Source: Paenibacillus puerhi
GTDB taxonomy: Bacteria > Bacillota > Bacilli > Paenibacillales > NBRC-103111
DNA: 64,000 nt
NCBI RefSeq assembly: GCF_009846885.1
Contig: NZ_WUWM01000025.1
Coordinates: forward strand, 1-64,000
Direction: 5' to 3'
Shown in pieces: positions 19,303-27,532 of this stretch. The position numbers and the translations under genes are program-made. Numbering within the stretch: the first letter of the stretch is position 1; each line of letters opens with the position of its first letter. The notes below the pieces were generated by a model. The model ran no database searches, had not been told where the DNA came from, and saw only the letters and a list, made by a program, of their open reading frames with translations.

Positions 19303-19893
19303 ATGCATGAACTGAAAGACAAAGAACTCATATTTGTTTTCACAGGCCCCAATGGCGCCGGACGCAGAACCGTAGCTCAAATGTCAGGCACTACCCTAGG
19401 GATCAGGCAGGTTATCTCCTATACGACCCGTCCTCCACGCTCATCCGAGGTCGATGGGCAGGACTATCACTTTGTGTCGGCAGAACGATTCGCCGAAGCT
19501 GAAGCGAAGAACGAATTTATCGAGGTTATCGAAATTGACGGCAACCGCTACGGGATCAAAGATGCGGACGTAACCGATCAATTGCAAAAACACGGTGCCG
19601 TTTACCTGGTACTCAACCGGTATGGCGCTGACATGCTTAAAAAAGTGTATGGCGATCGTGCCGTACGGATTTTCATCTACGCGGACCGCGAAACGGTGCA
19701 GCGCCGGGAGGAAGAACGCGGCGATTCGCCCGAGATGATCCAGCGCTATATGTCCCACTACGAAGAAGAAATGGCTTACAAGGATGCCTGTGAGCACGCC
19801 TTCGAAAACCTGGACCTGGCTCATACGGTGTTCGACTTGACGAAGGCGCTCGACGATCATTACTTGAACCGCAATTTGCTCGACCTGGACTAA
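19303..19893 (+). CDS. Guanylate kinase-like protein with altered Walker A motif
   Basis: 196 aa, matching the guanylate kinase fold: P-loop region at residues 15-23, the GMP-binding segment SYTTRPPR followed by EVDGQDYHFVS, and YGIKDADV for the usual YG(T/I) region. The P-loop reads GPNGAGRRT: the invariant Lys is Arg21 and the next residue is also Arg. That Lys normally contacts the beta and gamma phosphates of ATP, so catalysis may be weak, lost or changed. AAGGAGGG precedes the ATG at 19303. It is single-gene, with its own terminator. The essential Gmk of the cell is presumably elsewhere; this copy may be a paralogue with a regulatory role. Confidence 0.82.
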   Translation: MHELKDKELIFVFTGPNGAGRRTVAQMSGTTLGIRQVISYTTRPPRSSEVDGQDYHFVSAERFAEAEAKNEFIEVIEIDGNRYGIKDADVTDQLQKHGAVYLVLNRYGADMLKKVYGDRAVRIFIYADRETVQRREEERGDSPEMIQRYMSHYEEEMAYKDACEHAFENLDLAHTVFDLTKALDDHYLNRNLLDLD

Positions 19894-19924
19894 GACTATT
19901 AAGCGCCCAGCGCTCGCAAGCAAG

Positions 19925-19962
19925 ACCGTCAGCCCGTTTATCCCGGCGCAGACGGTTTTTTT
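19925..19962 (+). terminator. Terminator after guanylate kinase-like gene
   Basis: ACCGTC (19925-19930) pairs with GACGGT (19951-19956) and is followed by a T-run to 19962. Confidence 0.85.
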
Positions 19963-20040
19963 ACACTGTCGACCGTTCCAGGTATTTCTTCCTGAAAAAC
20001 GTGAACGCTATACGAATAGGAAAGGAGGCGCATCGCCGCT

Positions 20041-21237
20041 ATGGCTATCCGATTTATAGAACCAACCCCAAGCCCTAATACGATGAAGATCACCCTTGAC
20101 GCGAAGCTCTCCGACTCCGTCCGGCTGACCTATACCAAGGAGCAGGCGGACGGACTGCCTGAGCCCTATAACCGTTTGCTCGCCATTGACGGAGTCAAGG
20201 GTTTGTATCATGCCAGCGATTTTATCGCGCTGGACCGCACACCCAAGGGAGACTGGCAGCATATTCTGGCCAGTGCCAGACGAGTTCTAGGGGAGGCCGC
20301 CCCCTCCTCGGGCAAGTCCGAAAACCCCGATGCCGCAAGCTCCGACTTGCCCGGGGACAGCAGTCAGGGGTCTGAGCCGCCGCCGGCCGCATTCGGGGAG
20401 GTGCTCGTCAAGCTCCAGCATTTCCGCGGCATTCCGCTTCAGGTCCGGGTATCCGCCGGCGACGAGGAGCAGCGAGCCGCATTGCCCGAACGTTTCTCGC
20501 AAGCGGCGATCCGAGCCGCCTCGGCTTCGCCGAACCTGATCAAAGAACGTTCCTTGGAAGAATGGGATACGCGTTATGGCGAGCTTCAGGATGTACTGGA
20601 TACCGTCGTGCAGGAGCTCGATGCTTCTTATGATGATGACCGCTTGGAGCAGTTGGTGATCCAAGCCTCCTCCGGACGCCTCGCCGCTGGCGCTGAGGAA
20701 GTCGCCGCCGCGGCGCGGCGCTCGCTTTCCTACGAGGAAACCGCGCAGCAGCTCCGATCCGAAGACTGGAAACAGCGATACGCCGCGCTTGAGCAGATTA
20801 AGCCCTCGGCAGAGACGCTGCCCCTGCTGACGGAGGCGCTCGGCGATCCGCAGACTGCGATCCGGCGGCTCGCTACGGTTTATCTGGGTGATCTGAAGGA
20901 TCCCGTCGTTCTCCCCTTCCTGTATCGGGCTCTGCAGGACAGCTCAGCTTCCGTCCGGCGCACTGCAGGCGATACATTGTCCGATATCGGCGACCCCGCT
21001 GCACAAGACGCCATGATCGGAGCGCTCGATGATCCCAACAAGCTGGTACGCTGGAGGGCGGCACGGTTTCTGTACGAAGCCGGCGACGAGCGGGCAATTC
21101 CGGCCTTGGAGCAAGCGGCCGAGGATTCCGAGTTCGAGGTCCGAATGCAGGCCCGCATCGCCCGGGAAAGAATCGAAGGCGGGCATGCCGCAGAAGGCTC
21201 CGTCTGGCAGCAAATGACACGCCGTAACGAGACGTAA
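20041..21237 (+). CDS. cvfC: CvfC-like protein: NifU N-terminal-type domain plus HEAT repeats
   Basis: 398 aa. The first ~85 residues match the Nfu/NifU N-terminal-type domain (IRFIEPTPSPNTMKI, then GVKGLYHASDFIALDR). After a variable linker, the C-terminal part (about 230-390) is a run of PBS-lyase-type HEAT repeats such as AIRRLATVYLGDL, SVRRTAGDTLSDIGD and VRWRAARFLYEAGD. This layout matches conserved virulence factor C of staphylococci and bacilli, whose molecular function is not settled. AAGGAGG is 12 bp before the ATG, slightly long. A terminator follows. The family call is good; no enzymatic function is claimed. Confidence 0.85.
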   Translation: MAIRFIEPTPSPNTMKITLDAKLSDSVRLTYTKEQADGLPEPYNRLLAIDGVKGLYHASDFIALDRTPKGDWQHILASARRVLGEAAPSSGKSENPDAASSDLPGDSSQGSEPPPAAFGEVLVKLQHFRGIPLQVRVSAGDEEQRAALPERFSQAAIRAASASPNLIKERSLEEWDTRYGELQDVLDTVVQELDASYDDDRLEQLVIQASSGRLAAGAEEVAAAARRSLSYEETAQQLRSEDWKQRYAALEQIKPSAETLPLLTEALGDPQTAIRRLATVYLGDLKDPVVLPFLYRALQDSSASVRRTAGDTLSDIGDPAAQDAMIGALDDPNKLVRWRAARFLYEAGDERAIPALEQAAEDSEFEVRMQARIARERIEGGHAAEGSVWQQMTRRNET

Positions 21238-21247
21238 TGTAGTCCAT

Positions 21248-21282
21248 CCCGCTATGTCCTCACCGGATTTAGCGGGATTTTT
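21248..21282 (+). terminator. Terminator after cvfC-like gene
   Basis: CCCGCTA (21248-21254) pairs with TAGCGGG (21270-21276), followed by ATTTTT. Confidence 0.85.
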
Positions 21283-21329
21283 GTCTGCCTTGGAATGGTG
21301 AATCTCTCATATTCGAATAGGCGTTTTGC

Positions 21330-21338
21330 TGTTATAAT
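21330..21338 (+). promoter_or_regulatory. Extended -10 promoter for the MORN/SLH genes
   Basis: TGTTATAAT is a consensus extended -10 (TGnTATAAT). No good -35 is seen at 17 bp. It lies about 100 bp upstream of the MORN-protein start. Confidence 0.55.
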
Positions 21339-21436
21339 AGAGTCATACATGCCTAAAGACGCATGACCCTGGTATGTATTTCTACATATTTCGACATAAT
21401 GACGTTCCACGAATGGATTTTTACATAAGGAGAGAG

Positions 21437-23665
21437 ATGTTCTTGCGCAAAACGATTGCCTTGCTGTCGCTGACAGCCGCCGCCCTCGCCTGCCCGTTTA
21501 CCCCTTCCGCTATTTCTCTGCCCCTTGGCCCTTCTGCATCCGCTGCTGCAGCAGCCGCTGCACCGCAGCTGGTCATTAACGGTAGCGTTCTGCAAGGGGA
21601 ACTACCTCCTTACCGCGGGGGCGCTAACGGAGACACCCTGTTCGCGCCGGCCAGACTCGTATTGGAGGCCTTGGGCTATACGGTTTCCTGGAAGCAGGAG
21701 GAACAGGCGATCTCCGCCGTGCTCCACGAGGAGGCCGTTCTTCATAAGCCCGGCAGCAAGGTGTGGACGGTAGACGGCCATTCCTTTCTTCTTTCGGATG
21801 CTTCGATGATGCAGCAGGATACGCTTTGGATGCCGGTGCAGCCCGTAGCGGAAGCGCTGGGTCTTGAGCTGAAATGGAGCTCCCTGACCCAGACGTTATA
21901 TATCAAAGCTTCCTTCGCCGCCTCGATTCGGGAAACGCTCGGCTACGGCTATACCCGGCTCAGCTACGAAGGCGATACCGTGGATGGCCTAAGACATGGC
22001 GAAGGCAGGCTCTATCTGGATGGCAAGCTCTGGTATGAGGGCAGCTTCCGTCAAAATAAGCTGAATGGCGGGGGCAAACTGTATATGAACGGCCAGCTCC
22101 GTTATGAAGGAGGCTTCGTCGCCGACCAGCCGCATGGCCAAGCTGTTCTTCTTCTCGCTAACGGCTCCCGATATGAGGGCGACTTCACGCGGGGGAATCA
22201 GACGGGCCAAGGCGCTCTATACGATGCCGGCGGCCGGCTCCGGTACAACGGCGAATGGGTGAACGGCCTCATGGAAGGCGTGGGGGACGTATATGATGAG
22301 CAAGGAACCATCGTCTACTCCGGAGAGATGAAACAGAACCGCCAGCACGGCTATGGAGTCGCATTTACCGCTGCGGGCAGCGGGACGAACGCAGAAGCGG
22401 CATCGCCCGGAACCGCCGATGCCAAGGCTCAAAAAAAGAATAAGATCTATGAGGGCCAGTGGGCGGATAATGTCCGATCCGGTCAAGGCCGGTCTTTCGA
22501 CGCCTCGGGCAAGCTGGAATACATCGGCTCATGGAGCAACGACAAGAAGGACGGCGATGGCTTCGCCTATAAGCTGAGTATGATGGATTGGTCGTCAAAG
22601 AATGATCAAGGAGAGCTAATCACCGAAACGCTGGAAACCATCCAGCTCGAGCAGGTCACCTACCGCAAGGGCATGAAGATTGCCGAAGGCGACAAGTATC
22701 TGTATACCGGGTTGAAGCTTGCCGACGGAACCCCTCATGGCAGCGGAACGATGTATTATGACTCGGGCAAGCTCCGAGCGACCTCGAAGGGCGCGCTGCA
22801 CGGCTCGCTCGTCTACTATGAAGGGGAATTCGTTCAAGGCCGGATGAGCGGAATGGGCAAGCTTTACGACAAGCAGGAGCGTCTCGTCTATGAAGGCGAG
22901 GTTGTGGACGGCAAGCGCAGCGGGCATGGGACGAGCTACGAGAACGGCGTTCTTGCCTATGAAGGAAAATGGTCGGATGATCAAAGATCCGGTCTGGGAC
23001 GCCGCTATACCTTTGACAAGTCATATACGGGTCCTGATTTCACTGGCAGCTCCTCGCTGCTGATGCACGAGGGACGATTCGCCGCCGACAAGGAGACCGA
23101 AGCGATAGCGGTGTACCGGCATTACGGACAATTCCTGAACGGGTTGCCCGACGGCTACGGCGCCGTTATGCTGCTGCATGATTACAAGAACGAAAGCGGA
23201 CCGAAATCGCTGGACAAAGAACAAGGAACCGCTTGGCTGATCTATGAAGGCGAATTCCGCAAAGGCTTGCGTGAAGGCGACGGCCGGTTGTACGAAAACA
23301 ATACGCTTGTCTACGAAGGTCAATTCAGCAAGGGCTTGCGCGAAGGCATAGGCATGGCTTATGAAGATCGCATGATTTATAAAGGACCGTTCAAGGACGA
23401 TCTGAAGGAGGGCGAAGGCGAGATCTTCGACGCATTCGATACGCTTCGCTTTAAGGGGACCTTCAAGAACGGGAAGAAAAACGGCTTCGGACGTCTGTAT
23501 TCCGAGAATGGGTTGCTTTCGTATGAAGGCCAATTCAAGAACGACTGGAAGCATGGCTACGGGAAGCTGTTCGGAAGCGACGGCAAAACGCCGTATTACC
23601 AGGGGGAATTTCGTGAGGATAAGACCCTTAGCCAGTATTTGAACGATATGAAGGAAAAGCCATGA
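21437..23665 (+). CDS. Secreted MORN-repeat protein with copper-amine-oxidase N-type domain
   Basis: About 742 aa. A signal peptide (hydrophobic residues about 5-40) is followed by a copper amine oxidase N-terminal-like domain (about 45-160; PQLVINGSVL, then TLFAPARLVLEALGYTVSW), a module common in secreted Paenibacillus proteins. The rest is about 18 MORN-type repeats of about 21-23 residues with the pattern YEGxF...GxGxxY, for example YEGQFSKGLREGIGMAY. MORN repeats form elongated beta hairpin rods. The start is taken as ATG at 21437; a TTG at 21443 has better spacing to AAGGAG and could be the true start. It lies 13 bp before the SLH-protein gene, so the two form an operon. No enzymatic domain is seen. 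Confidence 0.88.
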   Translation: MFLRKTIALLSLTAAALACPFTPSAISLPLGPSASAAAAAAAPQLVINGSVLQGELPPYRGGANGDTLFAPARLVLEALGYTVSWKQEEQAISAVLHEEAVLHKPGSKVWTVDGHSFLLSDASMMQQDTLWMPVQPVAEALGLELKWSSLTQTLYIKASFAASIRETLGYGYTRLSYEGDTVDGLRHGEGRLYLDGKLWYEGSFRQNKLNGGGKLYMNGQLRYEGGFVADQPHGQAVLLLANGSRYEGDFTRGNQTGQGALYDAGGRLRYNGEWVNGLMEGVGDVYDEQGTIVYSGEMKQNRQHGYGVAFTAAGSGTNAEAASPGTADAKAQKKNKIYEGQWADNVRSGQGRSFDASGKLEYIGSWSNDKKDGDGFAYKLSMMDWSSKNDQGELITETLETIQLEQVTYRKGMKIAEGDKYLYTGLKLADGTPHGSGTMYYDSGKLRATSKGALHGSLVYYEGEFVQGRMSGMGKLYDKQERLVYEGEVVDGKRSGHGTSYENGVLAYEGKWSDDQRSGLGRRYTFDKSYTGPDFTGSSSLLMHEGRFAADKETEAIAVYRHYGQFLNGLPDGYGAVMLLHDYKNESGPKSLDKEQGTAWLIYEGEFRKGLREGDGRLYENNTLVYEGQFSKGLREGIGMAYEDRMIYKGPFKDDLKEGEGEIFDAFDTLRFKGTFKNGKKNGFGRLYSENGLLSYEGQFKNDWKHGYGKLFGSDGKTPYYQGEFREDKTLSQYLNDMKEKP

Positions 23666-23678
23666 GGAGGATGCCGGT

Positions 23679-25628
23679 ATGAGCTCTATACGAATTCCGT
23701 TATTGGCGGTTCTACTGATTGCCGCAGGTTTTCTCGGCTGGAGCCGCCCGGCGGAAGCAGCCCCTTCCGCCGGGGCCGCCGATTCCCGCGTCTGGGACGC
23801 TGAATCTGTTACGGTCAGCGCCGTCACGTACGGCACACGGCTGGCCTCCCTCTCCACTTGGCCCGGACTTAATCTGGCATTCAGCCCGTCCCAAACCAGT
23901 TACACGGCGGAGGTTCCGTTTGAGACGAAGGAACTCCATCTGTGGGCGACGGCTGAGAACGAGAGGGCTACTGTCAGCATAAACGGCAAACAGCTGAATG
24001 GGGACGGCTACGTAGCTTCTCTGGAGGTAGGTGTGAATACGGTCGCTATAGCGGTCACCGCTCCGGGCGCAGAGCAAACGATCTATCAGATCAAGATCAA
24101 GCGCCTCGCCGGCTCTACCGACGATGCTCTTGGCAGCCTGTCGGCCAGCCCGGGCCGCCTGTATCCGTCCTTCAGCCCAAATACGACCGAGTATACGCTG
24201 TATCTCGATTATCCTATCGCCCATACGTACATCACTGCCTTCGTGCGAGCCACCGGGAAAGCGACTCTTCAATTCAACGGGCAAGAGTTTCCGGATGGAT
24301 CGACCGTAAGCAACAAGGAGCCTCTGAAGACCGGAGAAACCTCGCTGGTCATCACCGTCAAAGCCCAGAATGGAAACACGACGGCTTATACCGTCAGGAT
24401 CAAACGCGGAGCCGACATCACCCAAACGGTACCGAGCGGCAGCAGCGGCGTATTCCAGATTCAGCCGATCGCCAGAACGAGCACCGACCAACTTGTCGAG
24501 CCGTTCGGGATTAAAAAGGTGCTCGTCCAAATCGCGCTTGCCCCTTATCTATCGGCGCTATCGGCGAAAAATACCGATGCCGTAACGGTAGACGGTACCG
24601 CCAGCGAACTGCGGCCTTATCTGGAGATTAAGCTTCTGCCGGAGCTGTGGAAGGCAGCAGCCGACCATGGGAAAACGCTATTGGTACGCACCAATGAACT
24701 GGATATCTCGCTTAAGCCGAATGCGCTGCCCCAGACCGCGATAGACGCCTCCGTACTTCTGACGGTCAAGCCGGTCGAGCTGACCGGCCGGACAGAATGG
24801 AATGCCAGGCCTTCCTCCGTCGATCGGACGGTCGGCGCGTTCGAATTGGGGCTGGAATCTTCCGGCACCGATACAGCCCGCTGGACTCGCCCGATGACGA
24901 CTGCGGTGAAGCTGGACCCGCATCGGATCAAGCAGCCCTCCAAGCTGGGCGCTTATCGGTATGACGAGTCCACCCGAACCTGGTCCTTCCTCGGCGGCGA
25001 GCTCAAGACAGGCAATCGCTTCGAATTCCACACCGATACGCTCGGACTGATCGCCGTCTTCGAAGAGAATCGATCCTATGGCGACATCCGAGGCCATTGG
25101 GCGGAATCGATCATTTCGATCATGACAGCGAAGCAAATTGCCGGAGGTGTCGGTGAAGGCCGGTTCGCTCCCGATGAGCAGGTCACTCGGGCAGAGTTCG
25201 CCTCCATGCTGGCCCGCGCCTTGAATCTTCAGCAGACGGCGGCCGTTCCGTTCCCGGACGTACCCGGAGATGCCTGGTACCGGTACGATGTGGCCAAAGC
25301 CTTGTCCGCCGGGCTTATAGAGGGGATGGACAACGGCTCGTTCCTCCCCCAGGCCACGATTACCCGCGAGCAGATGGCTGCGATGATGATGCGGGCATAC
25401 AGTCTGAACACCTCGATCCGGCAGCAGGATATCTTGCTCCCGCCCGATTCCAGATTCAAGGACGAGAAAGAGGCTTCGGCCTGGGCGTTGCGCAGCGTAC
25501 GTCTGGCCGATGCCGTCGGTCTGATGAACGGCTCCCCGGACGGGTACTTCCACCCCAAGCAGACGGCTACCCGGGCAGAGGCACTCGTCGTGCTTTATCG
25601 TTTAATCAATAAGGTCATGCCTTCTTAA
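23679..25628 (+). CDS. S-layer-homology surface protein with two cadherin-like beta-sandwich domains
   Basis: 649 aa. Signal peptide with cleavage after AEA (about residue 28); two cadherin-like beta-sandwich domains (about 50-145 and 150-245), each with the SPxxTxYT signature (FSPSQTSYTAEV, FSPNTTEYTLYL); a middle region of about 200 residues of unknown fold; and three SLH domains at the C-terminus (about 465-649), recognisable from GHWAESIISIM, TRAEFASMLARAL and TREQMAAMMMRAY. SLH domains bind pyruvylated secondary wall polymer, so the protein is held on the cell surface. Strong GAGGAGG before the ATG. It follows the MORN gene closely, which suggests a joint role at the envelope. Confidence 0.92.
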   Translation: MSSIRIPLLAVLLIAAGFLGWSRPAEAAPSAGAADSRVWDAESVTVSAVTYGTRLASLSTWPGLNLAFSPSQTSYTAEVPFETKELHLWATAENERATVSINGKQLNGDGYVASLEVGVNTVAIAVTAPGAEQTIYQIKIKRLAGSTDDALGSLSASPGRLYPSFSPNTTEYTLYLDYPIAHTYITAFVRATGKATLQFNGQEFPDGSTVSNKEPLKTGETSLVITVKAQNGNTTAYTVRIKRGADITQTVPSGSSGVFQIQPIARTSTDQLVEPFGIKKVLVQIALAPYLSALSAKNTDAVTVDGTASELRPYLEIKLLPELWKAAADHGKTLLVRTNELDISLKPNALPQTAIDASVLLTVKPVELTGRTEWNARPSSVDRTVGAFELGLESSGTDTARWTRPMTTAVKLDPHRIKQPSKLGAYRYDESTRTWSFLGGELKTGNRFEFHTDTLGLIAVFEENRSYGDIRGHWAESIISIMTAKQIAGGVGEGRFAPDEQVTRAEFASMLARALNLQQTAAVPFPDVPGDAWYRYDVAKALSAGLIEGMDNGSFLPQATITREQMAAMMMRAYSLNTSIRQQDILLPPDSRFKDEKEASAWALRSVRLADAVGLMNGSPDGYFHPKQTATRAEALVVLYRLINKVMPS

Positions 25629-25650
25629 ACCAGCCGAGCCTGATTCCTTT

Positions 25651-25681
25651 GCTGTCCTTCTCTTGACGAAGGGCAGCTTTT
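25651..25681 (+). terminator. Terminator of the MORN-SLH operon
   Basis: GCTGTCCTTC pairs with GAAGGGCAGC (one G-U pair), 7-nt loop, TTTT tail. Confidence 0.85.
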
Positions 25682-25773
25682 GGGGTCTAAATAGAAGTAT
25701 ACTAAGATGAAGCGGGCTTCGCCCTCATATTCAGTCAGATCTGCTTATTCTTACACAAAGGGGCGATGCACCA

Positions 25774-27360
25774 ATGAGATGGCGACTGCGCACATGGCGG
25801 ATCGGGCAGATCCGTCTCGTATATCTCATCATCGGGCTGGTCATTGCTTCGATGCTAGGCACGACTTGTATCCAGACCGTCGTAGGCTTCCGGTCCGATC
25901 TGCAATCTTTATCCAGGACGACCCTCGACCTTAATATGGAAGCCGCATCCAAAATGAGCGCTACGATGGATTCTTTGATCAACTCCATGAACGTCAGTCT
26001 GAAGACGACGGCCGCCTATCTAGCCGCCAATAAGACGAACGGGCCGGCACTTCAGCAACAGCTTGATTTCATGCGGGAGGGCGGAGGATATTTCAACTCG
26101 CTCTTCTTGCTTAATACCGATGAAGTCATCACGCAGGTATCGCCTTCTTCAGTGGGCATTTTGGGTCAGCATCTGAGTGCAGAAGCCGTCGCGAACCTGT
26201 CAGCTCTGCGACTCCCGTACATCTCAAAGCCGTATCGGGGGATCACAGACCGGATGATTATGGTGATGACCTATCCGATGCTCGACAGCGGCAGCGGGCA
26301 ATATATGGGGCTTGTCGGCGGAAGCATCTATTTGCAGGAATCGAATGTGTTGAACAGCATACTAGGTACCCGTACAACGAACCGTTCAGGCACGTACGTG
26401 TATGTCGTCGATCAATCCGGCAATCTCATCTATCATCCTGATACAGCTCGGCTGGGGGTTGATGTGAGTGAAAACAAAGTGGTACAGAAACTGAAGCAAG
26501 GCATGCACGGAAGCGAGGACGTGATTAACACACAAGGGGTTCGCTTCCTTGCCGGCTATGCGACTATGAAAGGAACCGGCTGGGGCATAGTCGTTCAATC
26601 TCCTTACGAAGGCGTGTATCAGGCCTCGCTGCGTACCGTCAAGAGCCAGCTTCTGTATTCGCTTCCGTTCTGGCTTGCTTTCCTGCTGCTGGCGATTCTC
26701 ATTGCCAGACTGCTGACGATTCCTTTCAAGGTGTTGTCCGAGGCGGCTGAGCATATTTCCAAAGGAAAGCGAGTCAGCGAGCCCCCGTTTCGCAGCCACT
26801 GGAATTATGAAGCCAATCAACTGAACAATACGATCATGCTCGCTATGCAGGGACTGCAGGATCAGGCCGAACATTACGCCGTCCAGGCCCAGACCGATCC
26901 GCTGACCGGTCTGATGAACCGGCGGACTATGGACTTGTTTACCGGGCTATGGGTCAAGGAACGCAGACCTTTCGCCATGCTGGCGCTGGATATTGACCGA
27001 TTTAAGTCAGTCAACGATACCTACGGACACCAGATCGGAGACGAGGTATTAAAGATGCTGGCTATCAAAATCATCGAGGCAACAAGGGCGACCGATGTTC
27101 GCTGCCGTTATGGCGGCGAGGAATTCATCGTTCTGCTGCCGGATACCAGTCCGGAGGAGGCCTACCGGATCGCCGAACAGATTCGCATCTCCGTGGCTGC
27201 TGCAGTCAGTCCGACCGGAAAGGCTGTTACCGTCTCTATCGGCATGGCCGGCTTCCCCTCGGATAGCACGAACATTCAGGAGCTCTTTCAATTTGCCGAC
27301 AGGGCCTTGTATCAAGCGAAGCAAACCGGACGAAATCGGGTCGTCGTCCATAGCCGATGA
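25774..27360 (+). CDS. Diguanylate cyclase with extracellular Cache domain
   Basis: 528 aa. An N-terminal transmembrane helix (about 15-38), an extracellular dCache-type sensor of about 240 residues, a second membrane segment (about 290-312), a short HAMP-like linker, and a C-terminal GGDEF domain. The active site reads GGEEF at 447-451, a competent variant, and an inhibitory RxxD I-site (RATD) lies five residues before it, so feedback inhibition by c-di-GMP is expected. The ATG has AAAGGGG upstream. It lies after the terminator of the surface-protein operon and is probably its own unit. Signal unknown. Confidence 0.93.
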   Translation: MRWRLRTWRIGQIRLVYLIIGLVIASMLGTTCIQTVVGFRSDLQSLSRTTLDLNMEAASKMSATMDSLINSMNVSLKTTAAYLAANKTNGPALQQQLDFMREGGGYFNSLFLLNTDEVITQVSPSSVGILGQHLSAEAVANLSALRLPYISKPYRGITDRMIMVMTYPMLDSGSGQYMGLVGGSIYLQESNVLNSILGTRTTNRSGTYVYVVDQSGNLIYHPDTARLGVDVSENKVVQKLKQGMHGSEDVINTQGVRFLAGYATMKGTGWGIVVQSPYEGVYQASLRTVKSQLLYSLPFWLAFLLLAILIARLLTIPFKVLSEAAEHISKGKRVSEPPFRSHWNYEANQLNNTIMLAMQGLQDQAEHYAVQAQTDPLTGLMNRRTMDLFTGLWVKERRPFAMLALDIDRFKSVNDTYGHQIGDEVLKMLAIKIIEATRATDVRCRYGGEEFIVLLPDTSPEEAYRIAEQIRISVAAAVSPTGKAVTVSIGMAGFPSDSTNIQELFQFADRALYQAKQTGRNRVVVHSR

Positions 27361-27410
27361 ACGCGTGATGCGTGATTCACCTTGTCAGAAGCCTGTGGGC
27401 TAGCCAAATA

Positions 27411-27498
27411 AAAAACCGGACAGCCTCGAACTGCACCTCCAACTGTTAGATAATGTCTAGCAATTGGAATGCAGTTCACCATACGCTGTCCGGTTTTT
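27411..27498. terminator. Bidirectional terminator carrying an embedded palindromic element
   Basis: The outer stem is a perfect 14-bp repeat (27411-27424 with 27485-27498, AAAAACCGGACAGC and its complement) between two convergent genes, the cyclase and bmrD. Instead of a short loop it contains about 60 nt, of which 50 nt are a second palindrome. Confidence 0.8.
27428..27477 (+). repeat. 50-bp palindromic element, copy 1
   Basis: Ends are GAACTGCA and TGCAGTTC; the centre is the near-palindrome GTTAGATAATGTCTAGC. It matches copy 2 at 59304-59353 at 45 of 50 positions, in the same orientation. See findings. Confidence 0.85.
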
Positions 27499-27532
27499 GG
27501 CGATCCCGGGATACCTGAATCACTCTGCCTGC

